Origin: Streptococcus suis
Lineage (GTDB): Bacteria; Bacillota; Bacilli; Lactobacillales; Streptococcaceae
DNA length: 41,714 bases
Assembly (NCBI RefSeq): GCF_019794555.1
Contig: NZ_JAIMEP010000018.1
Coordinates: 1-41,714, forward strand
Direction of reading: 5' to 3'
Shown piece by piece: positions 35,687-41,714 of this stretch (position 1 is its first letter; each line of letters starts with the position of its first letter). Made by a program: the position numbers and the translations under genes. The notes under the pieces were generated by a model, which was not told the origin of the DNA, searched no databases, and was given only the letters and a program-made list of their open reading frames with translations.

Positions 35687-37870
35687 CTAGATTTTGTTAA
35701 AAATATATTGTACACTAAAATAATCTTTTTGAACATGGGGCATGGTAAGCCCAATGTTCATCAGTTCATCCCCGTAGAATGTTTCTCCTAATTGAGGGCA
35801 TTCATACAAGGCATCTGGGTCTAGCCCCTTCAACCGAACATGAAGCAAAGGCGCTTCTGGCTTGGCAAGAATTTTTACAAATGTAAAGACCGCTTGATTC
35901 TTATCTTGACTAACATAATTGGCAGCCCAGGTATTGCTCGTCTTTTTCAGACGGTAGAGCTGACCGAATTGGATAGTTTCACGAATGGAGTGATAGGTTT
36001 CGATTTGCTGACTGATTTCATCCAATTCCTTTTCCGAAAGTTTCGTTAAATCCAGCTCGTAACCAAATGCTCCTCCCATCATAGCCACATTGCCTCGTGT
36101 AGCAAGAGGCGTGATACGACCAACCTGATGGTTTGGAACGGCAGAGACGTGTGCACCAATTGAGGAAGGGGGATAAATCAAACTAGTACCTTCTTGAATA
36201 GATAAGCGCTCAATCGCATCTGTATCATCACTTGCCCAAGCTTGCGGCATGTAATACATGATTCCCAAATCATTACGACCTCCACCGCCTGCGCAGGATT
36301 CAAAAAGAATATCTGGGAACCGCTTGGTAAGGTGGTCTAATACACGGTAGAGACCTAGCATGTAACGATGGTGGAACTCAAAGCGCTGGTCATTTGCTAA
36401 ACCTTTAGGGATATTGGTGATATTACGGTTCATATCCCATTTTACATAAGAAATATTGGCTGATTCTAATATGGAAGAGACGCTATCAATGATGTAGTCA
36501 CAGACTTCTTGCTTGGTCAAATCCAACACTAATTGTTCTCGGCTGTAAATTGGTAAGCGTCCTTCTGTGTGAATGGCCCAATCAGGATGTTCACGATAAA
36601 GATCGCTATCAATAGAAATCATCTCTGGTTCAAACCATAGTCCGAATTTCATGCCAAGCTCATTTATTCTCTCTGCTAAGCCATTCAAACCATTTGGCAA
36701 CTTATCCAAATTGACTTTCCAATCGCCCAATGAACTTTCATCGTTGTTTCGTTTACCAAACCAACCATCATCCAGAACAAATAATTCAATACCAGCTCGA
36801 CTTGCGACCTGAGCTAACTGTAAAATCTTTTCTTCTGTAAATTCAAAATAGGTCGCTTCCCAGTTGTTGATTAAAATGGGCCTTGGTTTGTTTACAAACG
36901 ATGATTGAATGAGGTGTTTTGTGATAAAGTGATGACTATTTTGTGTCATGCCAGTAAATCCTTTATCAGTATATGATAAGAGAACTTCTGGAGTTTGAAA
37001 CCGGTCATCCTTATCCAATTGCCATGAGAAATAGTGACTTTCCAATCCTAGTCCCAATCGACTGGTTTCCATGGCTGTCGTTTCGACAAATGCTGTAAAG
37101 TTGCCACTATAGACAAGGTGGGCCGCATAAACATCGCCCTTGTCCTCACTTGCATCGGGTGAGGCTAGTGCTAAGAAGGGTGTTCTTGAGTGACTTGAAG
37201 CACCTCGAATGCTACCAATCGAATACTGACCTTTTGTCAATGGGGTCTGTGTCCACTCTTTTTCATAAGCATAGCGTCCTGTCAAGCTGTGAACAATGAA
37301 ATCTTGATGTGGAAAATCAAGAGTTGCAGACAAGACCTTCTCTAGTTTGCATGGATATTTGCCAGTTTGAATTGTAGCTGACCGTGCGAGATAAGAAGCT
37401 TCTTCAAAAACAGAATAATGAAGTGTTACGGTAACATCTGTCAACTGATCATAAAGATCAATTTCAAGACTCTCTACCTCTTCTTGATTTCCAAAACTTG
37501 CTGGTAATCCCCTCAGTTCTTTTTTCCCCTTGTATAATCGATACTCTTTGTATTTTAGGTCAAGAGTAACTCCAAATTCGTTCCGAACATCTATTGCTGA
37601 GGTTCTAAAATCTCCCAGACCATTGCTAGAATATTCGAGTGGGAGGACATCCAATGAGTATGTCCTGTCCCCAGTAATTGGACTCGGAGAAAATGATCGA
37701 TCTAAATATGTTATTTTGTTTCCATCGCTAAATTTTTCGATTTTTTTCCCAAAATAACGATGAACCAGATCTCCTATTTCCAACACTTGGATGATATAAG
37801 AGAATTCTCTTGTTTTCAGGTGAAAAATCTGTTTTTCATTATAAATCTCAATCACATTCATCTCTCCCAT
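35687..37870 (-). CDS. aga: Alpha-galactosidase (GH36)
   Basis: The 727-residue cytoplasmic enzyme removes terminal alpha-1,6-galactose from melibiose, raffinose and stachyose. The nucleophile is Asp479 in SYVKWDMNRN, and the acid/base lies in WASDDTDAIERL (Asp548/549). ESCAGGGGRNDLG is another GH36 hallmark. It heads the operon. Two starts are possible, 37870 and 37861; AAGAAGAG lies just before the first, and neither spacing is ideal. The promoter region is shared with the divergent msmR gene and contains a cre-like site. Confidence 0.95.
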   Translation of the reverse strand: MGEMNVIEIYNEKQIFHLKTREFSYIIQVLEIGDLVHRYFGKKIEKFSDGNKITYLDRSFSPSPITGDRTYSLDVLPLEYSSNGLGDFRTSAIDVRNEFGVTLDLKYKEYRLYKGKKELRGLPASFGNQEEVESLEIDLYDQLTDVTVTLHYSVFEEASYLARSATIQTGKYPCKLEKVLSATLDFPHQDFIVHSLTGRYAYEKEWTQTPLTKGQYSIGSIRGASSHSRTPFLALASPDASEDKGDVYAAHLVYSGNFTAFVETTAMETSRLGLGLESHYFSWQLDKDDRFQTPEVLLSYTDKGFTGMTQNSHHFITKHLIQSSFVNKPRPILINNWEATYFEFTEEKILQLAQVASRAGIELFVLDDGWFGKRNNDESSLGDWKVNLDKLPNGLNGLAERINELGMKFGLWFEPEMISIDSDLYREHPDWAIHTEGRLPIYSREQLVLDLTKQEVCDYIIDSVSSILESANISYVKWDMNRNITNIPKGLANDQRFEFHHRYMLGLYRVLDHLTKRFPDILFESCAGGGGRNDLGIMYYMPQAWASDDTDAIERLSIQEGTSLIYPPSSIGAHVSAVPNHQVGRITPLATRGNVAMMGGAFGYELDLTKLSEKELDEISQQIETYHSIRETIQFGQLYRLKKTSNTWAANYVSQDKNQAVFTFVKILAKPEAPLLHVRLKGLDPDALYECPQLGETFYGDELMNIGLTMPHVQKDYFSVQYIFNKI

Positions 37871-37887
37871 CTCTTCTTTATGGTCTT

Positions 37888-37916
37888 ATTGTACAAAATG
37901 AAAACGCTTTATTTAA
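37888..37916 (-). promoter_or_regulatory. aga operon promoter with cre-like site
   Basis: On the minus strand TACAAT (about 37893-37888) has only a weak -35 (TTAAAT) 17 bases upstream, as expected for an activator-dependent promoter. The plus strand reads TGAAAACGCTTTAT at 37899-37912, which matches the cre consensus at 13 of 14 positions and lies in the spacer, so CcpA would block the polymerase. Confidence 0.7.
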
Positions 37917-37940
37917 TAGCCTTTTGTATTTAAAACATGT

Positions 37941-37946
37941 TATAAT
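37941..37946 (+). promoter_or_regulatory. msmR promoter -10
   Basis: TGTTATAAT is an extended -10 for msmR, 20 bases before its ATG. The -35 is weak. The ribosome site TAAGGAGG follows at 37953-37960. Confidence 0.65.
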
Positions 37947-37966
37947 GTTTCCTAAGGAGGATTGAA

Positions 37967-38806
37967 ATGAATATTCTAAATATCTATAATGAATTGGATA
38001 GTCATAATTTTGACCTAAATGTAGACCATTACGGTGCCGAACAATGTGACAAGGGCTATTCCTTCGGTCCTACTATCCGTGATAATTTTGTCCTGCATTT
38101 TATTACAAAAGGAAAAGGGAAAATTCTTGTTGACGGAAAAACAAGTTATCTATCAGCAGGTGATTTGTTTATTCTTCCAAAGGATGTTTCCATTTTCTAT
38201 CAAGCTGATGATATAGATCCTTGGACCTATATATGGGTTGGTTTTAGTGGATCACGAGCAAAAGATCTACTTAATCAAAGTCAACTGCTAGAAAACTACT
38301 ACCTCCACTCCAATCTAGAGTCACCAATTCTAGGCTACATGCATCAGATTAACCATGTTCAGATGCATCCCATCCCCTCTATCACAGAATTGGTCTTAAT
38401 TGGCTATCTCAATCAACTCTTAGCAGCACTCATCGAGGAATTTCCAAGTGAAACATTAATTAAGCCCGAAACACAAACCAAATATTATGTTCAGCAGGCC
38501 ATCAAAATGATACATAGCCACTATGCTCATCCGATTAAGGTCTCTGAAATAGCCGATTATTTGGCCTTGAGCCGAAGCTATCTCTATAAGATTTTTAAGC
38601 AGGAAACAGGCTATTCTATCAAAGATTATATTTTACAAGTAAAAATGAATCGTTCTTGTCAACTATTAGAAGATGCTTCTCGGAGTATCACTGAAATCGC
38701 CTATTCTGTCGGCTACCAAGATCCTCTCACCTTCAGCGCAGCCTTCAAAAACTATTTTCATATGAGCCCGACAGAATTTCGAAAAACACAAAAAAATAAG
38801 GATTAG
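37967..38806 (+). CDS. msmR: AraC-family activator of the msm operon
   Basis: The 279-residue regulator has an N-terminal cupin-like sugar-sensing domain (residues 1-150, with GKGKILVDGKTSYLSAGDLFILP). The C-terminus is an AraC double helix-turn-helix (about 175-275, with ISEIADYLALSRSYLYKIFKQ-like and ITEIAYSVGYQDPLTFSAAFK). In S. mutans MsmR activates the divergent aga-msm operon, and the head-to-head layout here is the same. The start follows TAAGGAGGATTGAA. A bidirectional terminator ends the gene. Confidence 0.92.
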   Translation: MNILNIYNELDSHNFDLNVDHYGAEQCDKGYSFGPTIRDNFVLHFITKGKGKILVDGKTSYLSAGDLFILPKDVSIFYQADDIDPWTYIWVGFSGSRAKDLLNQSQLLENYYLHSNLESPILGYMHQINHVQMHPIPSITELVLIGYLNQLLAALIEEFPSETLIKPETQTKYYVQQAIKMIHSHYAHPIKVSEIADYLALSRSYLYKIFKQETGYSIKDYILQVKMNRSCQLLEDASRSITEIAYSVGYQDPLTFSAAFKNYFHMSPTEFRKTQKNKD

Positions 38807-38835
38807 GTGATTTTACTCACACCTAGTCCTTATTT
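38794..38835. terminator. Bidirectional terminator between msmR and the patB-like gene
   Basis: AAATAAGGATTAGGTG pairs with CACCTAGTCCTTATTT (one mismatch) around a 10-base loop, with T-runs in both directions. It separates two convergent genes. Confidence 0.88.
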
Positions 38836-38837
38836 CT

Positions 38838-39998
38838 TTATCCAAAAACGTTTCTAAGTCTTTGACAGGCATTTTCAATGACATCAAATGGAGCTGCCGC
38901 ATTTAGACGCGCATGATGTTTGCCCTCTTTACCAAAGGTTAAACCATCGTTCAAAATCAATTTTGCCTGATCTTGCAACAATTCGAACAATTGGTCATGT
39001 TCCAGCTGATAGTCAGAAAAATCAAGCCAGATAAGGTAGGTTCCCTGGGGCTTCATGACCTTGATCCGAGTATGGGAAGTCAAATACTCTTCAACATAGT
39101 CAATATTTTTTTCTAAAACATTTTTTAACTCTGTCAACCACTCATCTCCATAAGTGAAGGCAGCTTCTGTGGTTAACAAACCAATTGTTGGAACTTCATG
39201 CTGATTGTTTGCCAATTGGCGCTTAGCAAAAGTCTTGCGAATGCTTGGATTTTCAATAATAGCAAAGCTATTTTTCGTTCCAGCAATGTTAAATGTTTTA
39301 GTTGCAGATGATAAGATAATTGAAAAATCTTTGAAATTTTCATCGACCGTATTAAAGGTATCATGTTTGTGACCATATAAGGCCAAATCTTGATGAATTT
39401 CATCTGATACTAGAACGACGCCATGTTTCTGACAGAGACGACCAGTAGCTAAGAGTTCTTCCTTGCTCCAAACCCTACCACCTGGATTGTGTGGATTACA
39501 GAAAATATAGAGTTTCACTTGATTCTCTACAATGTCCTTTTCAAGCTGGTCAAAATCAATCCTAAAAACACCATCCACTTCAACAAGTGAATTGGTAACA
39601 AGCTGGCGATTGTTTAATTTGACAGTCCGTGCAAAGGGTGGGTAGACTGGCGTATTAATGAGGACTGCATCCCCTTCTTCTGTCAAAGATTGAATAGCCA
39701 CAGTTAAGGCAGGAACAACACCTTCGATGAGCAGGATGGACTCTCTATTAATCTTGTAGCCATGCTGTCTATCTTCCCAGTCAATAATAGACTGATAAAG
39801 ACTGTCGCTAGCGTAGGGATAACCAAAAATGTGATGATCTGCATAGTCACGGATTACTTGGCGAATTTCTGGAAGTGGCTCAAAGTCCATATCCGCAATC
39901 CATAAAGGTAGGAGTTCCGGATCAGCTTCCACTTTTTTCCATTTTTCAGCGTGGTGCGTTAAGCGATTTGGTTTACTAGTAAAATCATATCTGGTCAT
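38838..39998 (-). CDS. patB: PatB/MalY-type PLP-dependent cystathionine beta-lyase
   Basis: From ATG 39998 (GGAGG, 6-base spacing) the protein has 386 residues. A longer frame to 40031 overlaps the upstream gene. It is a fold-type I aminotransferase-like enzyme with FDFT..PNR and WIADMDFE near the N-terminus, FCNPHNPGGRVW (166-177) and the PLP lysine Lys234 in SATKTFNIAGTKNSF. This is the MalY/PatB group, which splits cystathionine or cysteine to pyruvate and ammonia. It is coupled to the cystathionine enzyme gene (one base gap) and so belongs to cysteine/methionine metabolism. Confidence 0.9.
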   Translation of the reverse strand: MTRYDFTSKPNRLTHHAEKWKKVEADPELLPLWIADMDFEPLPEIRQVIRDYADHHIFGYPYASDSLYQSIIDWEDRQHGYKINRESILLIEGVVPALTVAIQSLTEEGDAVLINTPVYPPFARTVKLNNRQLVTNSLVEVDGVFRIDFDQLEKDIVENQVKLYIFCNPHNPGGRVWSKEELLATGRLCQKHGVVLVSDEIHQDLALYGHKHDTFNTVDENFKDFSIILSSATKTFNIAGTKNSFAIIENPSIRKTFAKRQLANNQHEVPTIGLLTTEAAFTYGDEWLTELKNVLEKNIDYVEEYLTSHTRIKVMKPQGTYLIWLDFSDYQLEHDQLFELLQDQAKLILNDGLTFGKEGKHHARLNAAAPFDVIENACQRLRNVFG

Positions 39999-39999
39999 C

Positions 40000-41091
40000 T
40001 TATCCCTCCAAGGCCACTTCCAAGTCGGCAATCAAATCGTCCGCATCCTCAATACCGATAGACAAGCGAAGCAGGTCATCTGTCAAACCGTATGAATGTC
40101 GGGTCTCAGCTGGAATGTCTGCGTGAGTCTGGGTAGCTGGATAAGTAATCAAACTTTCCACCCCACCCAAGCTTTCCGCAAAGGTAAAGATTTTCAAGGT
40201 ATTTAGAATGTGTGGGATCTTGCTCTCATCAGCCACCTTCAATGAAATCATCCCACCTTTACCTGTGTAATAAACTTGCTTAACTACAGGACTCTTCTCC
40301 AAATAGGCAACAATTTTCTGAGCATTTTGTGTCGCCCGCTCCATTCGAAGCGAAAGAGTTTTCAAGCCACGCATGAGTAAATAAGCATCCAGTGGCGATA
40401 GGGTTGGGCCTGTTGTATTTTGATCATAGAATAGCTTATCGTACAGGACTTTATCATTGGTCATCAAAGCACCAGCCAAGACATCATTATGACCTGACAA
40501 ATATTTTGTCGCCGAATGTAGAACAACATCCGCACCCAATTCAAGAGGATTTTGATAAATAGGGCTATAAAAAGTGTTATCGACAATAACCTTGGCACCT
40601 TTGGCATGGGCGATAGCCGAAACCTTAGCGATGTCAAACTCCACCATCAAGGGATTAGTTGGAGTTTCCAAATAAACATAGTCCGTCTGGTCTGTGATTG
40701 CTGCAATTAACTCCTCTTCACTATTCGCATAGGTAAACTGAAATCTGCCTAGACTTTCCTGCTCGTTGAACCAGCGGAATGAGCCACCGTACAAATCACG
40801 CGCTGCAACTACTTGGCTTCCAACAGGGAAACCATTAAAAAGCAAGACAAGCGCAGCCATTCCTGAACTCGTCGCAAGGGCATAATCTGCTTTTTCAATC
40901 GCTGCCAAAGTCGCTTCCAAAATGGCGCGTGTCGGGTTCTTAGTTCTCGTATAGTCAAAACCGGTCGAGTGACCAAACTCAGGGTGCTGATAGGTGGTCG
41001 AAAGGTGAATAGGAGAAATCAAGGCTCCTGTTTTCTCATCATTGTTAATACCTGCATGGGCTAAAATCGTATCTATCTTATAATCTGTCAT
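40000..41091 (-). CDS. Cystathionine gamma-synthase/lyase family enzyme
   Basis: The 363-residue PLP enzyme has the Cys/Met-metabolism signature DVVLHSATKYLSGHNDVLAG with Lys196, the pyridoxal-binding YTRTKNPTR (48-56) and SSGMAALVL (75-83). Members act as cystathionine gamma-synthase, gamma-lyase or beta-lyase. The three cannot be separated by eye, but with a PatB-type lyase next door a synthase role would complete the path from cysteine to homocysteine. GGAG lies 8 bases before the ATG. An upstream inverted repeat GTCTA/TAGAC (about 41122-41140) near a weak promoter may be an operator. No S-box or T-box leader is seen. Confidence 0.9.
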   Translation of the reverse strand: MTDYKIDTILAHAGINNDEKTGALISPIHLSTTYQHPEFGHSTGFDYTRTKNPTRAILEATLAAIEKADYALATSSGMAALVLLFNGFPVGSQVVAARDLYGGSFRWFNEQESLGRFQFTYANSEEELIAAITDQTDYVYLETPTNPLMVEFDIAKVSAIAHAKGAKVIVDNTFYSPIYQNPLELGADVVLHSATKYLSGHNDVLAGALMTNDKVLYDKLFYDQNTTGPTLSPLDAYLLMRGLKTLSLRMERATQNAQKIVAYLEKSPVVKQVYYTGKGGMISLKVADESKIPHILNTLKIFTFAESLGGVESLITYPATQTHADIPAETRHSYGLTDDLLRLSIGIEDADDLIADLEVALEG

Positions 41092-41224
41092 AACGAAATC
41101 TCCAATCTAACTTATTAAATAGTCTAGCATGAATAGACCACTTTTGTTAAAAAAATATCCAAAATGACTTATATAAATTTCTTAACAAATGGTATAAATA
41201 AAAACTATAACAACCTATTTATTA

Positions 41225-41253
41225 TTGCTTTCTGGTTGAAAATAATTTACAAT
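41225..41253 (+). promoter_or_regulatory. Promoter of the small membrane protein gene
   Basis: TTGCTT, 17 bases and TACAAT (41248-41253) stand 36 bases before the ATG at 41290. Confidence 0.65.
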
Positions 41254-41289
41254 AATAGTAAATTTAGGCTATCAGAAGGAGGTTTTACA

Positions 41290-41532
41290 ATGTTTAAGTC
41301 ATTCAATCAACAGTTTTATAGAAACTTTTATTTTTATCATGCACTTGTTTGGTCAATATTGACAGTAAAGCAATTTGACCGCAGTCCAGTCGGTGCGCTA
41401 TTCCTCCTATTACTACCAATTCAATATTATTATGCTTTTTTCCGCCCCAACTACAATATCGTTAAAAATTGGCAATTAGCTATCTGGATCGTTTTTTCGA
41501 CCATTATGGGCTGTGTCTTTATTTTTATTTAG
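41290..41532 (+). CDS. Small membrane protein, function unknown
   Basis: The start at ATG 41290 is set by AGAAGGAGG. The open frame further upstream (from 41164) covers the promoter and is rejected. The 80-residue product is rich in Phe and Tyr, with hydrophobic segments at about residues 16-24, 34-50 and 60-80 and few charges (MFKSFNQQFYRNFYFYHALV...). No family is recognised. No neighbour suggests a role. Confidence 0.75.
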   Translation: MFKSFNQQFYRNFYFYHALVWSILTVKQFDRSPVGALFLLLLPIQYYYAFFRPNYNIVKNWQLAIWIVFSTIMGCVFIFI

Positions 41533-41650
41533 GAAACGAATGAATCCGCAATCACTAGCAAAAGCATTTTCCTAATTGTTAGATGAGTTGTCTTCCGTTA
41601 GTGTAAAATAATTCTCGGAAAAACGTTTACAGGTTTTCAAAACAAAAAAA

Positions 41651-41697
41651 GTCCTATATCCTAGGAAATGCGTAAATAACCTAGAAGGATATAGAAC
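41651..41697. repeat. Inverted repeat just before the right-hand gene
   Basis: GTCCTATATCCTAGG (41651-41665) and CCTAGAAGGATATAGAAC (41680-41697) are imperfect complements around a 14-base loop. The right arm contains AAGGAT, which would serve as the ribosome site of the next gene. It may be a leader hairpin or the terminal repeat of an insertion sequence. Confidence 0.5.
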
Positions 41698-41699
41698 CT

Positions 41700-41714
41700 A
41701 TGACTATTGTAACA
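41700..41714 (+). CDS. First codons of a gene running off the window
   Basis: ATG at 41700 follows AGAAGGATATAGAACCT and reads MTIVT before the sequence ends. Only five codons are visible, so no product can be named. It could be a transposase if the inverted repeat is an IS end. Confidence 0.35.

Noticed and set aside
41092..41163. S-box or T-box riboswitch before the cystathionine enzyme gene
   Set aside because: The leader is under 75 bases and has no conserved riboswitch or T-box sequence; only a short inverted repeat is present.

Overview
The window reads as a low-GC Firmicute chromosome, most likely Streptococcus and probably S. suis. The evidence is a streptococcal-type enolase, clpP under a CtsR site, upp, YlbG and YueI family proteins, an msm/aga raffinose-type operon with gtfA and dexB, and A+T-rich promoters with AGGAGG-type ribosome sites. 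The species name is inference. Most genes lie on the minus strand.

Layout. 1-108: 5' end of a group II intron, apparently inserted just after the budA terminator. 170-3275: minus-strand operon of an AI-2E/PerM-type membrane protein, a TPR protein and acetolactate decarboxylase. 3410-4663: lactonase plus a 61-residue orphan. 4691-5338: HAD hydrolase gene broken by one stop codon. 5505-6044: RelBE-type toxin-antitoxin pair with a self-operator promoter. 6045-6508: repeats, terminators and a 3' gene remnant. 6509-10527: eno, a YueI-type gene that looks leaderless, a small membrane protein, glycerate kinase and a HAD phosphatase.

11.2-20.2 kb is an A+T-rich starch/cyclodextrin operon: two cytoplasmic GH13 enzymes, a secreted CGTase-like enzyme cut by an in-frame TAA, a sugar-binding lipoprotein and two permeases. 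It is flanked by a dispersed repeat on one side and an array of GC-rich hairpins (20.77-21.0 kb) on the other. 21.0-25.8 kb is a branched-chain amino acid ABC transporter (livJ, livHMGF); both of its promoters carry near-perfect CodY boxes. 25.9-27.8 kb holds ylbG, clpP and upp. 28.0-38.8 kb is the msm-type operon (aga, two tandem msmE, msmF, msmG, gtfA, dexB) with the divergent AraC regulator msmR. 38.8-41.1 kb holds a patB/malY-type lyase and a cystathionine synthase/lyase. The right end has a small membrane protein and the first codons of a plus-strand gene.

How the genes work together. Secreted CGTase (if functional) would turn starch into cyclic and linear dextrins; the lipoprotein and MalC/MalD-type permeases would import them; the CDase/neopullulanase-like and amylase-like enzymes would open and trim them inside. 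The msm operon imports alpha-galactosides and isomalto-oligosaccharides, which Aga, GtfA and DexB degrade. Neither sugar importer has its own ATPase here, so both probably use a shared MsmK-type ATPase encoded elsewhere. cre-like sites near both operon promoters suggest CcpA control.

No CRISPR array, rRNA, complete tRNA or clear prophage was seen. The strongest leads are the hairpin array after livF, a 98-bp MITE-like palindrome next to dexB, the broken CGTase, the tandem msmE pair with hairpins at most msm gene borders, and the intron placed at a terminator.
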